Origin: Shinella daejeonensis | GTDB taxonomy: Bacteria > Pseudomonadota > Alphaproteobacteria > Rhizobiales > Rhizobiaceae | Assembly (NCBI RefSeq): GCF_024281235.1 | Contig: NZ_JAHWXY010000004.1 | Coordinates: forward strand, 186,001 to 250,000 | Reading direction: 5' to 3' | DNA length: 64,000 bases | Part shown: positions 48,787 to 60,136 of the stretch, piece after piece | How the letters are laid out: each line of letters opens with the position of its first letter | Numbering within the stretch: position 1 is the stretch's first letter | Made by a program: the position numbers and the translations under genes | Notes under the pieces: model-generated | The model's database searches: none | What the model was told of the DNA's origin: nothing | Seen by the model: the letters and a program-made list of their open reading frames with translations, nothing else

Positions 48787-49541
48787 CGGGCGTCCGGCCC
48801 CCGGTAGCTGTAACGATAGATCTCGTGGAAGCCGGCACGGCGATAAAGCGCCAGCGCCGCCGTATTGCAGGCCTCTACCTGCAACCATGCATGCCGCGCG
48901 CCGCGCAGCCGCGCCCAGCGCAGCGCCGCATTGAGGATGGCCGCGCCGATGCCTTTGCGGCGATGCGAGGGAGCGACGCCCATTTGCAGGATGCCGGCAA
49001 GATCGTTGTCCTGGACGACGAGCGCGACGGCGGTCGGGCCGTGGCCCGGTTCCTCGAAGATGAAAAGGCCCGTCTCCGGCCTGATGGCGTTGATGATCTC
49101 GGTGAGGCCGGGCTTCAGTCCCGCATCGTCGCCGGTCACGGCAAGGCGCGCATCCACGAAACGGCCGACGTCGCGTGTCGGAAGGTGCTCGACGACCTCG
49201 TCGCGCGGCAACGTCGCGAGATCGGCCATCATCACGGCGGTCTCGCCGATGTGGTCCCAGCCGGCCTCGTCCATGAAGGCGACGAGCTTCGGCGGCGTCA
49301 GCGGCGTCTGGCGTACCAGAAGCGGGCGTCCGTAATCGGAAAAGCGCTTGGCGGCCTTTTCGAGGCGGATGGCGATATCGCGGATATCCGAGGGATCGAG
49401 AGGATTGATCGAATTCAGCCGGCGGGACGGATGCCCGGCCGTCAGCCGGCAGAGCCAGCTTCCGTCATATTGGACGACCGCCGCCGGCCAGGCGCGGAAA
49501 CCGACGGCCTCCAGCCGGCGGACTTTCGGAAGATCGCTCAT
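48783..49541 (-). CDS. GNAT-family N-acetyltransferase
   Basis: A 252-residue protein with a C-terminal GNAT domain (about 125-250): GILQMGVAPSHRRKGIGAAILNAALRWARLRGARHAWLQVE (seen in parts) contains the acetyl-CoA loop RRKGIG, and NTAALALYRRAGFHEIYRYSYR is the final motif. The N-terminal half is a degenerate, probably second, GNAT-like region. Substrate unknown. In rhizobia it regularly sits between argJ and mutT; 39 bp separate it from argJ, so argJ, this gene and mutT probably form one operon. Confidence 0.88.
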   Translation of the reverse strand: MSDLPKVRRLEAVGFRAWPAAVVQYDGSWLCRLTAGHPSRRLNSINPLDPSDIRDIAIRLEKAAKRFSDYGRPLLVRQTPLTPPKLVAFMDEAGWDHIGETAVMMADLATLPRDEVVEHLPTRDVGRFVDARLAVTGDDAGLKPGLTEIINAIRPETGLFIFEEPGHGPTAVALVVQDNDLAGILQMGVAPSHRRKGIGAAILNAALRWARLRGARHAWLQVEACNTAALALYRRAGFHEIYRYSYRGPDAR

Positions 49542-49580
49542 GAGGACGGCTCCGTGCGGGCGAATGGCCTGTGCTGCGGC

Positions 49581-50825
49581 TCAACTGCGGTAATCGCCAT
49601 TGATCTCGACATATTCCTTCGTCAGGTCGCAGGTCCAGACGGTCGCCCGTCCATCGCCGAGGCCGATATCGACCCGGATCGGAATGTCCTGCTTTTTCAT
49701 CACGGCGCTGGCCGCTTCTTCGCTATAGACGGGGTCGCGCTCGCCGTCGACGGCAACGCGTATATCGCCGAACCAGATGGCCAGCCGGTCGCGGTCGGCC
49801 GCCTCGCCGGATTTTCCGACCGCCATGACGACGCGGCCCCAGTTGGCGTCTTCGCCGGCGACGGCGGTCTTGACCAGCGGCGAGTTGGCGATGGAAAACG
49901 CGATGCGCCTGGCGGCCGCGTCGTTTTCAGCGCCCTCGACGGTGATTTCCACCATCTTGCGCGCCCCTTCCCCATCGCGCACGACCTGAAGCGCCAGATC
50001 GCGCAGCAGATCGTCGAGCGCGGCGCGGAAGCCATCGAGCGCGGCGTCGTCCGGGCTGCCGGTCACCGGCTCCTGGCCGTCGGCGGCCGCGGCCCCGGTG
50101 GCGAAAAGCATCAGCGTGTCCGACGTCGAGGTATCGCTGTCGACGGTGATGGAATTGAAGGTCGGGCCGACGCCGGCCGAAAGCAGCGACTGGAGCACCG
50201 GTGCGGGAATATCGGCATCGGTGACGACGAAGGAAAGCATGGTCGCCATGTCGGGCGCGATCATGCCCGCGCCCTTGGCGATGCCGTTCAAGGTGACGGT
50301 GACGCCGCCGAGGTCGGCGCGGCGGGTGGCGACCTTCGGATAGGTATCGGTGGTCATGATCGCCCTGGCGGCCTCGACCCAGAAATCCTCGCTGCCCGAA
50401 ACGGCGAGGCCGTCGAGCACGCCGGAAAATTTCGCGGCGTCGAGCGGCTCGCCGATAACGCCGGTCGAGGCGAGGAAGACCTCGCCTTCATCGCAGCCGA
50501 CGGCCTTTGCGGCGGCTGCGGCCGTCATCGCCGTCGCTTTGCGGCCCTTGCGGCCGGTAAACGCGTTGGCGTTGCCGGAATTGACCACCACGGCCCGGGC
50601 AATGCCGCCGGGAAGATTGGCGCGGCAGAAATCGACGGGAGCGGAGGGGCATTTCGAGCGGGTGAAGACACCGGCGACGGCGGCGGGCCGGTCGAAGACC
50701 ATCATCAGCACGTCCGTCCGGTCCCGGTACTTGATGCCGGCGGCGGCCGTCGCCATGCGCACTCCGCGAAGTGCTGGCATCTCTACGGGGCGTTCGGGAG
50801 CGAGCGGGGAGATGGAACCGGACAT
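49581..50825 (-). CDS. argJ: Bifunctional glutamate N-acetyltransferase / ornithine acetyltransferase
   Basis: Recycles the acetyl group in arginine synthesis, transferring it from N-acetylornithine to glutamate, and in bifunctional members also acetylates glutamate with acetyl-CoA. 414 residues; the self-cleavage and nucleophile site is [16 protein letters not shown] with Thr195, and [22 protein letters not shown] and the C-terminal [17 protein letters not shown] are typical. Precursor autoproteolysis into alpha and beta chains is expected. First gene of the argJ-GNAT-mutT run, 88 bp from the parvulin gene. Confidence 0.95.
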   Translation of the reverse strand: MSGSISPLAPERPVEMPALRGVRMATAAAGIKYRDRTDVLMMVFDRPAAVAGVFTRSKCPSAPVDFCRANLPGGIARAVVVNSGNANAFTGRKGRKATAMTAAAAAKAVGCDEGEVFLASTGVIGEPLDAAKFSGVLDGLAVSGSEDFWVEAARAIMTTDTYPKVATRRADLGGVTVTLNGIAKGAGMIAPDMATMLSFVVTDADIPAPVLQSLLSAGVGPTFNSITVDSDTSTSDTLMLFATGAAAADGQEPVTGSPDDAALDGFRAALDDLLRDLALQVVRDGEGARKMVEITVEGAENDAAARRIAFSIANSPLVKTAVAGEDANWGRVVMAVGKSGEAADRDRLAIWFGDIRVAVDGERDPVYSEEAASAVMKKQDIPIRVDIGLGDGRATVWTCDLTKEYVEINGDYRS

Positions 50826-50913
50826 GGTCGTGACCTGCTTTACGGGAACATCGTTTGGAAGAATGAATGAAATTGCAAGAACCGCCGCCGGATCGGCGGC
50901 GGTCCCGGCCGTC

Positions 50914-51813
50914 TTATTCCTGTTCCTGGGCTGCCGGGGCTTCCGGCTCGCCTTCGCCTTCCGCTTGCGGATTGCTCACCGCCTCATAGGCGGTCTTGAG
51001 GGCCGGATCGGCGATCTCGACCGACGATGCAGCCTTCGCCTTTTCGAGGAAATCCAGATACTTGTCGCGCATGACGAGCTGGCGGACCTGTCTTTCGACC
51101 TGATCCAGCGCCGGGGGCTGCTGCTTGCGCTTGTCCTCGATGCGGATGACGTGATAGCCGAACTGGGTCTTCACCGGCTCCTTCGAATAGGCGCCTTTTT
51201 CCAGCGCAAAGGCAGCGGCTTCGAATTCCGGCACCATGCGACCCTTGGAGAAATAGCCGAGATCGCCGCCTTCCGACTTGTTCGGATCGGTGGATTTCTC
51301 CTTGGCGATTTCGATGAAATCCTTGCCGGCGTCGAGATCGGCGATGATGACCTTGGCCTCTTCCTCGGTTTTCACGAGAATATGGCGGGCGTGCACCTCG
51401 TCCTCGGGGACGATCGTCGCGATTTCCTTGTCGTAGCGCGCCTTGACCTCCTCGGGCGTGATCGAATCGATGACATGCTTCTTGAAGAAGGCATTGTGCA
51501 GCTCGCGCTCGGTCAGATAGCCGATGCGCTGCTTGAATTCGTCCGTCTCGTTCAGGCCTTCTTTCGTGGCGTCGGCCGCCAGAAGCTTGATGTCGATGAG
51601 CGAGGACAGCGCCGCCACGCGCTTCTGTTCGTCCGGCAGGTTGGCAAGCTGCGGGTCGAGGCCGGCGATGGCCAGCTGCATCTCGGATTCGCGAATTTCC
51701 GCCGGTCCGATCGTGGCGACGACCGGATCGGCGGCGTCCTCGGCCTGCACCGCGCCGGTGGCGGCAGCCAGTGCGATCAACGCGGCGGCGGCGAATCTGC
51801 TGTATTTGCGCAT
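50914..51813 (-). CDS. Periplasmic parvulin-type peptidylprolyl isomerase
   Basis: A 299-residue exported protein: signal peptide [23 protein letters not shown] (residues 2-24, cleavage near AVQA-ED), a SurA-like N-terminal helical region, and a PpiC rotamase domain at about 135-235 ([56 protein letters not shown]). Ends in an Ala/Glu/Pro-rich tail. Helps fold outer-membrane or secreted proteins. Divergent from secA with 235 bp between, a sensible neighbour since SecA exports its clients; a GAAAGG site precedes the start. Confidence 0.93.
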   Translation of the reverse strand: MRKYSRFAAAALIALAAATGAVQAEDAADPVVATIGPAEIRESEMQLAIAGLDPQLANLPDEQKRVAALSSLIDIKLLAADATKEGLNETDEFKQRIGYLTERELHNAFFKKHVIDSITPEEVKARYDKEIATIVPEDEVHARHILVKTEEEAKVIIADLDAGKDFIEIAKEKSTDPNKSEGGDLGYFSKGRMVPEFEAAAFALEKGAYSKEPVKTQFGYHVIRIEDKRKQQPPALDQVERQVRQLVMRDKYLDFLEKAKAASSVEIADPALKTAYEAVSNPQAEGEGEPEAPAAQEQE

Positions 51814-51913
51814 ACTGAAAGACCTTTCAAATCCTCGCCGGAATCGGGCCGATATCCGGTGTCGACCGGCTCAACACCACGGGAATGTGGCGGTTCTAGA
51901 GCTGCGTCAGCCG

Positions 51914-51942
51914 TTGACATCATTCGACCCCCCTCTTATCTG
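51914..51942 (+). promoter_or_regulatory. Sigma70-type promoter of secA
   Basis: TTGACA (51914-51919), a 17-bp spacer, and TATCTG (51937-51942): a perfect -35 and a good -10. It lies about 107 bp upstream of the secA start, leaving a leader of roughly 100 nt. Confidence 0.7.
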
Positions 51943-52048
51943 TCACGCAATCCTGCGTCCAGAACAGTTTCGGGGCGTTTCACGGGTTTGCGCGCAATCG
52001 TGCGCCCTGACACGCGCCTGGAGCCCCACGAAAGAAAGGACCATCGCG

Positions 52049-54739
<2,691 letters not shown>

Positions 54740-54759
54740 CTTTTCTCAAACCTCCCGGC

Positions 54760-54781
54760 AATGCCGCCTTCGGGCGGCATT
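54760..54781 (+). terminator. Rho-independent terminator of secA
   Basis: AATGCCGCC and GGCGGCATT form a 9-bp stem with a TTCG tetraloop, running into TTTTCG. It starts 20 nt after the secA stop. Confidence 0.8.
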
Positions 54782-54875
54782 TTCGCGTGGTCTTCCTGGG
54801 GGCCGGTCTCACGCTTTGTTAACCGTGACCTGACAAGAGTGGGCTCCTCGAGTTCTGCGTTGCGTACGGGTATCA

Positions 54876-56303
54876 GTGTTGATTGCGGTCCTTCAGTCGG
54901 CGGAGAAATTGCTGCCATCCGCTCTGCGTGCGAAAGCGCAGGGTGCGTTGGGCCGGGTCGCGGCTGCCATCGGCGGGGACGATCCGCAGGCCCTCGTGCA
55001 GCGCATGGCGCTCATCGCCTTCGCCATCCGTGTCGCCAGCGCCGCGATCGCCTTCGTCTCGCAGATCGTGCTCGCCCGCACCATGGGCGAATTCGAATAC
55101 GGCATCTTCGTCTTCGTCTGGGCGCTGGTGGTGATCTTCGGCGATCTGTCCTGTCTCGGCTTCCAGACCACGGTGATCCGCTTCCTGCCTGATTATGCAG
55201 GCCGTGCGGCCTATCCGGAAATCCGCGGCCTCACCGCGACCGCGCGGGTCTTCGCCATCCTGTCGTCCACCCTGCTGGCGCTGACCGGCGGGCTCTGGCT
55301 CTGGTTCCTTGCCGATTCGATCGCCTCCTACTACGTGATCCCGCTCTTCCTCGGTTTTTTCTGCATGCCGATGATCGCGCTTGGCGACGTTCTGGAAGGC
55401 ACCGCACGCGCCCATGGCTGGGCCGTCGTGGCGCTGAGCCCGACCTATATCGTGCGGCCGCTGCTCATTCTCGCCTTCATGCTGGCCGCCATCGCCTGGG
55501 GCGCGCCGCATACCGCCCTGACCGCCATGGTCGCGGCCCTCGCGGCGACCTATGTCACGACGGTCGGCCAGTTCCTCAATGTCGTGCGGCGGCTCGGCCG
55601 GCGCTATCTGGCCGGTCCCAGCCGGCTGGAATTCTCTCTCTGGCTGAAGGCGGCGCTGCCGATCTTCCTGGTCGAAGGCTTCGGCTTCCTTCTGACCAAT
55701 TCCGACGTCATCGTCGTCGGCTTCTTCCTCGACCCGGAAAGCGTGGCGGTCTATTTCGCGGCGGCCAAGACGATGGCGCTGGTGCATTTCGTGACCTTCT
55801 CGGTCAAGGCGGCCGCCGCCCCGCGTTTTGCCGCCCTGTTTTCCGAGGGCGACCGGCCGGCGCTGGCGCGTTTTGCCGGCGAGACGGCGCGCTGGAGCTT
55901 CTGGCCGTCGCTGGCGCTGGGCCTTGCCGTCCTTGCCGCCGGCCATATGCTGCTGTCGCTGTTCGGCCCCGCCTTCACCGCCGGCTACAGCCTCATGGCC
56001 ATCCTGTTTGCCGGCATCATCGCCAAGGCGCTGGTGGGGCCGGGAGAGACGCTGCTCATCATGGTCGGTCAACAGAGGCTGTGCGTGGTCGTCTATGCCG
56101 CAGCGCTTGCCGTCAATATCGGCTTCAACGTCACGCTCATCCCGATTTTCGGCCTGACGGGCGCGGCCGCCGCCACCGCCGGCGCAATGGTGGTCGAAGC
56201 CATCCTGCTGCACATCGCCGTGCGGCGCAAACTCTCGATCGTGCTCTTCGCCTTCGCCAACCCGCGACAGGGGCACGCGCAGCAACGGAACGCGATACCA
56301 TGA
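54876..56303 (+). CDS. Polysaccharide flippase (Wzx/MATE-like oligosaccharide transporter)
   Basis: A 475-residue membrane protein of the MOP superfamily with about 12-14 hydrophobic segments, spread from residue 45 to 455 (VASAAIAFVSQIVLARTMG, ALVVIFGDLSCLGFQTTVIRFLP, AAAKTMALVHFVTFSVKAAAAPRFAALFSEGD). It probably flips a lipid-linked glycan across the inner membrane. The start is GTG (54876, with TTG as the next codon), with no good ribosome site visible. Its stop overlaps the start of the next gene by four bases (ATGA), so the flippase and the acyltransferase are made together. Confidence 0.85.
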   Translation: MLIAVLQSAEKLLPSALRAKAQGALGRVAAAIGGDDPQALVQRMALIAFAIRVASAAIAFVSQIVLARTMGEFEYGIFVFVWALVVIFGDLSCLGFQTTVIRFLPDYAGRAAYPEIRGLTATARVFAILSSTLLALTGGLWLWFLADSIASYYVIPLFLGFFCMPMIALGDVLEGTARAHGWAVVALSPTYIVRPLLILAFMLAAIAWGAPHTALTAMVAALAATYVTTVGQFLNVVRRLGRRYLAGPSRLEFSLWLKAALPIFLVEGFGFLLTNSDVIVVGFFLDPESVAVYFAAAKTMALVHFVTFSVKAAAAPRFAALFSEGDRPALARFAGETARWSFWPSLALGLAVLAAGHMLLSLFGPAFTAGYSLMAILFAGIIAKALVGPGETLLIMVGQQRLCVVVYAAALAVNIGFNVTLIPIFGLTGAAAATAGAMVVEAILLHIAVRRKLSIVLFAFANPRQGHAQQRNAIP

Positions 56304-57574
56304 CCGACAGCCACGGCCTCGACCACGCTTTCGCCGGGGGACGCGCCCATTCCGCCATCCCGGTCGCGCCGCAGCCGCCGCCGCTGGCGCCGGCCGATGC
56401 GCAGATCTCCGTCGGTCGGCCGGGGCGCTCGCTCGCCCTCTATCCGGCGGCGGCCGGCTACGACCTGCAACAGGAACTGGATTTCCTGTCCAACCGTGCG
56501 ATGGAGCCGAACGTCTTCTTCACCGGCCGTTTCCTGGCTCCCGCCATGCCGCGCCTCGAAGACAGGACCGTGCGTCTTTCGGTGCTGCGCGACGAGGGCG
56601 GGGGGCGCAGCCGCATCCGCTTCCTCATGCCGTTCTCGGTCGAAAAGCCGGGCTTTTCCATCGGCTCCAGCATCCTGCGCGGCTGGTCCAATCCGTTCGG
56701 GCCGCTCGGCACGCCGCTGGTCGACGTGGAGGACGCCGCCGAAACGCTGGACAACGTGCTGGATGCGGTCGCCGCCCCGGCCTTGCGGCTGCCGCAGGTG
56801 CTGGTGCTGCCGGATCTCCGGCTCGACGGCCCGTTCGCACGGCTGATGCGCGCGGTGGCGATCGGACGCAACCTGCCGCTCACCGTGACGGACACCTATC
56901 GCCGGCCGATGCTGGAAAGCCTGCTCGACGGAGAAACCTATCTGCGCCGGGCGATCTCGCCGGCTCACTTCCGCGAGCTGCGCCGTCAGTGGCGCAAGCT
57001 CGACCGGCTCGGCGCGCTGCGTTACAACGTCTCCCGCCAGCCCTCGGAAATCCGGCTGCGCATGGAGGAGTTCCTGCTGCTGGAGGCCGCCGGCTGGAAG
57101 GGGCGCGCGCGCTCGGCGATGATCAACGATCGCTATCGCGCCGCCTTCGCCCGTGAGGCGGTGACCAATCTCGCCGAGATGGACGGGGTGCGGATTCACA
57201 CGCTCGACCTCGACGGCCGCGCCATCGCCTCGATGATTGTCTTCATGATGGGCGGCGAGGCCTACACCTGGAAGACGGCCTATGATGAGGCCTACGCCGC
57301 CTATTCGCCGGGCAAGCTTCTGGTCGCGGAACTGACGGAATGGCACCTCGACGACGCGAATATCTCCCGTTCCGATTCCTGCGCCGTGCCGGACCACCCG
57401 ATCATGAGCCGCTTCTGGGAGGAGCGCGAGGACATGGGCACGCTGGTCATCGGGCTCCAGCAAAACCGCGACCGCGAGGTGCGGCAGGTGGGAGCCCAGC
57501 TTCACCTTTATCGCAACACCCGCAATGTCGCGCGGCGGCTGCGCGAGCGTATCCGCTCGCTGGCGCGGCGCTGA
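56300..57574 (+). CDS. GNAT-fold acyltransferase, CelD/BcsL type
   Basis: A 424-residue protein of the Acetyltransf_6 (CelD/BcsL, FemAB-like) group: RPMLESLLDGETYLRRAISPAHFRELRRQWRKLDRLG (seen in parts, about 210-245), FLLLEAAGWKGRARSAMIND, and a C-terminal GNAT core with MIVFMMGGEAYTWKTAYDEAYAAYSPGKLL and LTEWHLDDANISRSDSCAV. Family members are found with cellulose and exopolysaccharide genes and are thought to acylate sugars or peptides. Translational coupling to the flippase suggests it decorates the exported glycan, but donor and acceptor are unknown. The N-terminal 40 residues are Pro/Ala-rich and probably disordered. Confidence 0.8.
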   Translation: MTDSHGLDHAFAGGRAHSAIPVAPQPPPLAPADAQISVGRPGRSLALYPAAAGYDLQQELDFLSNRAMEPNVFFTGRFLAPAMPRLEDRTVRLSVLRDEGGGRSRIRFLMPFSVEKPGFSIGSSILRGWSNPFGPLGTPLVDVEDAAETLDNVLDAVAAPALRLPQVLVLPDLRLDGPFARLMRAVAIGRNLPLTVTDTYRRPMLESLLDGETYLRRAISPAHFRELRRQWRKLDRLGALRYNVSRQPSEIRLRMEEFLLLEAAGWKGRARSAMINDRYRAAFAREAVTNLAEMDGVRIHTLDLDGRAIASMIVFMMGGEAYTWKTAYDEAYAAYSPGKLLVAELTEWHLDDANISRSDSCAVPDHPIMSRFWEEREDMGTLVIGLQQNRDREVRQVGAQLHLYRNTRNVARRLRERIRSLARR

Positions 57575-57588
57575 GCAGGACGGGCGTC

Positions 57589-59247
57589 CTACGCGGAGGC
57601 GGCGAGCGTCGCCTCCCGCGCCGCCTCGCTGCGCAGCAGGTGACGGATGACCTTGCCGGAGGTCGTCAGCGGCAAGGCGTCGATAAAGGCCACCTCGCGC
57701 GGATATTCGTGCATCGAAAGGCGTGATTTCACCCATTCGCGGATATCGGCGGCCAGTTCCTCCGATGCGGAAAAGCCCGGCCGCAGAACGATATAGGCCT
57801 TGACGATCTCGGTGCGCAGCGGATCCGGCTTGCCGACGGCGGCGGCAAGCTCAACGGCGGGATGCGCGGCCAGGCAATCCTCGATCTCGCCCGGCCCGAT
57901 ACGATAGCCGGAGGAGGTGATGACATCGTCGTTGCGGCCGAAGAAGGTGACGTAGCCTTCCTCGTCCATGCGGGCGAGATCGCCGGTCGTCATCCAGTCG
58001 CCGACGAATTTCTCCGCCGTCGCCCTTTCGGCGTTCCAGTAGCCGAGGAACATTACCGGATCGGGCCGCCGGACGGCCAGTTGCCCCACCGTTCCGGGCG
58101 GCAACGCGCGTCCCGCGCCGTCGATGATCGCCACCTCATGGCCCGGCACCGGCCGGCCGATCGGCCCCGGCCGGGAAACCCCGAGCCTGCCGATGGAGCC
58201 GAGGACCATGTTGCATTCGGTCTGGCCGTAGAATTCGTTGACGGTGACGCCGAGCGCGTCGCGCACCCATTCCCAGGTCTCGCGGCCGAGCGATTCGCCG
58301 GCCGAGCCGATGGTGCGCAGGTTCAGACGGTATTTCCCGCGCGGGTTTTCCACCGTCTTCATCAGCCGCAGCGCCGTCGGCGGAATGAAGGCGTTGCGCA
58401 CCTGCATCGCCTGCATGATCCGATAGGCCATTTCGGGATCGAACTTCTGCGCGGGGGAGGAAACCACCGGCACGCCGAGAAGAAGAGCCGGCAGCAGCAC
58501 GTTGAGCAGGCCGCCGGCCCAGGCCCAGTCCGAAGGCGTCCAGATGCGGTCTCCGGGCTGCGGCAGGAATTCGTTGTACATCTGGAAGCCCGGAACATGG
58601 CCGAGCAGCACGCGGTGGCCGTGCAGGGCGCCCTTGGGCGGCCCGGTCGTGCCGGAGGTATAGATCATCATCGCCGGATCGTCCGGCCCGCTGTCGATGG
58701 CTTCGAACGACCCCGCATGCGCCGCCTCCAGTGCGGCGAAGGAGGAGACCGCCGGATCGTCGACGGGATCGGTGGAGATGACGAGATCGAGACCCGGCAG
58801 GTCCGTGCGGATGGAACGCAGTCGCTCCAGGCCGAATGTGTTCGTCACGATGGCGCGTGCGCCGGAGTCGAGAAGCCTGAAGCGCAGTGCGTCCGCGCCG
58901 AAGAGGAGCGCCAGCGGCAGCGCGATGGCTCCGAGCTTGTAGATGGCGACATGGGCGATAACGGTCTCGAAGCCCTGCGGCAGCAGGATCGCCACCCGGT
59001 CGCCGGGCTTGACGCCGGTTGCGGCAAGCGCCCGCGCGAAAGCATCGGAGCGGGCGGCAAGTGCGCCATAGGTCAGCGAAAGCGCGGGGGCCTCCGGCAG
59101 GAAATGCTGGAGGCAGGCCCGGTCCGGCTCCTGCGCCGCCCAGGCGTTCGAAACCGCCGTGCCGATATTGAAGCGTGCCGGGATCTGCCAGCGGAAGTCC
59201 CGGTAAAGCGCCTCATAGCTGCTGGTCTCGACGAGCATCCGTCCCAT
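57589..59247 (-). CDS. AMP-forming acyl-CoA synthetase, medium-chain/benzoate-like
   Basis: A 552-residue ANL-superfamily enzyme. Seen: the P-loop-like AMIYTSGTTGPPKGALHGH (as MMIYTSGTTGPPKG), NEFYGQTECNMVLG, the adenylate-binding TGDLARMDEEGYVTFFGRNDDVITSSGYRIGPGEIE (in parts), and the catalytic lysine in TTSGKVIRH. Activates a carboxylic acid with ATP and CoA; related to AcsM/medium-chain and acetoacetyl-type enzymes, exact substrate unknown. The ATG at 59247 is chosen over 59238. It lies 61 bp after the GntR gene on the same strand, so the regulator may be co-transcribed with it. Confidence 0.86.
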   Translation of the reverse strand: MGRMLVETSSYEALYRDFRWQIPARFNIGTAVSNAWAAQEPDRACLQHFLPEAPALSLTYGALAARSDAFARALAATGVKPGDRVAILLPQGFETVIAHVAIYKLGAIALPLALLFGADALRFRLLDSGARAIVTNTFGLERLRSIRTDLPGLDLVISTDPVDDPAVSSFAALEAAHAGSFEAIDSGPDDPAMMIYTSGTTGPPKGALHGHRVLLGHVPGFQMYNEFLPQPGDRIWTPSDWAWAGGLLNVLLPALLLGVPVVSSPAQKFDPEMAYRIMQAMQVRNAFIPPTALRLMKTVENPRGKYRLNLRTIGSAGESLGRETWEWVRDALGVTVNEFYGQTECNMVLGSIGRLGVSRPGPIGRPVPGHEVAIIDGAGRALPPGTVGQLAVRRPDPVMFLGYWNAERATAEKFVGDWMTTGDLARMDEEGYVTFFGRNDDVITSSGYRIGPGEIEDCLAAHPAVELAAAVGKPDPLRTEIVKAYIVLRPGFSASEELAADIREWVKSRLSMHEYPREVAFIDALPLTTSGKVIRHLLRSEAAREATLAASA

Positions 59248-59308
59248 CGCTCCGGTTTTGCTGCGCCGCACATAGCATTTTACGCCGCCGTGCGCCAAGC
59301 CGGATGCG

Positions 59309-60004
59309 CTATTGTCCCGCCAGCCGCAGCAGGTTTTCGATCGCCGAGCGTTCGAGGCCGCCGATGCCTTCGCAGATATCGGCGTTGATCGCCGCGGCCA
59401 CCGCATCCTCGTCCCGCTTGCGCAGGGCGGCGATGGCTTCCTGGTGGCGGTCGACGAAATAAAGCTGCGCCACATGTTCCATGGCGATGCCGAGGACCGG
59501 GCCGAGTTGCAGCCATGCGCTCTCCACCATCGGCATGACGACCTGCTCGGGGTTGGCGGTATAAAGCATGCGATGGAATTCCTGGTTCAGAAGCAGGGCC
59601 GTCGTATTGTCCTTGCGGGCGATCGCCTCGTCCTGGGCCCGGTCGATTTCCACCAGCTTGTCGATCCGGCGCTCGGTGATGAAGGGCACGGCGCGCCGCG
59701 CCGCATGCTGTTCCAGAAGGCCGCGCAGCGAAATCAGCTCGCTGAAACGGTCGGCCGTCATGCGCGGCACCATGATGCGGCGATTGTCGAGCACGCGCAG
59801 CGCCCCTTCGGAACTCAGCCGTCGCAGCGCCTCGCGAACCGGGGTCGGGCTCGATTCCATCGCCTCCGCGATGCCGCGGATCGTCAGGGATTCACCCGGC
59901 CGGATCGAGCCGACCATGATCGCCTGGCGCAGCCGCCGATGCGCATACTCATGGGTCGTCATGCCTTCCGGCCGGTCCAGCGGCTCCAGCGCCAAGGTGC
60001 CCAA
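59309..60004 (-). CDS. GntR-family regulator, FCD subfamily
   Basis: A 231-residue regulator: N-terminal winged helix (HEYAHRRLRQAIMVGSI, SLTIRGIAEAMESSPTPVREALRRLSSEGAL in parts; about residues 17-80) and an all-helical FCD ligand domain (about 90-225) with metal-ligand-type residues in NQEFHRML and HQEAIAALRKRD. Start is TTG at 60004 with AGGAGG 7 nt upstream; ATG 59962 is an alternative. Divergent from puuA by 132 bp, where a palindrome lies over the start region, so puuA-puuB are its likely targets. Confidence 0.9.
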   Translation of the reverse strand: MGTLALEPLDRPEGMTTHEYAHRRLRQAIMVGSIRPGESLTIRGIAEAMESSPTPVREALRRLSSEGALRVLDNRRIMVPRMTADRFSELISLRGLLEQHAARRAVPFITERRIDKLVEIDRAQDEAIARKDNTTALLLNQEFHRMLYTANPEQVVMPMVESAWLQLGPVLGIAMEHVAQLYFVDRHQEAIAALRKRDEDAVAAAINADICEGIGGLERSAIENLLRLAGQ

Positions 60005-60063
60005 TCCAATCCTCCTGCGGCCCTGCCGGCCAATTCATGTGCCAATCTTCGGCTTTTAGCAGC

Positions 60064-60127
60064 TTGACCGTCGACAAGAAAGTGTGCATATCCTAGAAAT
60101 GTGATCACAAAAATACTTATGTGATAT
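60064..60127 (+). promoter_or_regulatory. puuA promoter and candidate GntR operator
   Basis: TTGACC (60064-60069) and CATATC (60087-60092) with 17-bp spacing form a moderate promoter. Just downstream lies the perfect palindrome TGTGATCACA (60100-60109) and a half-site TGTGATAT (60120-60127), 20 bp apart. Binding here by the divergent GntR/FCD protein would block puuA transcription. The site assignment is from symmetry and position. Confidence 0.5.
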
Positions 60128-60136
60128 GGAAAAACA

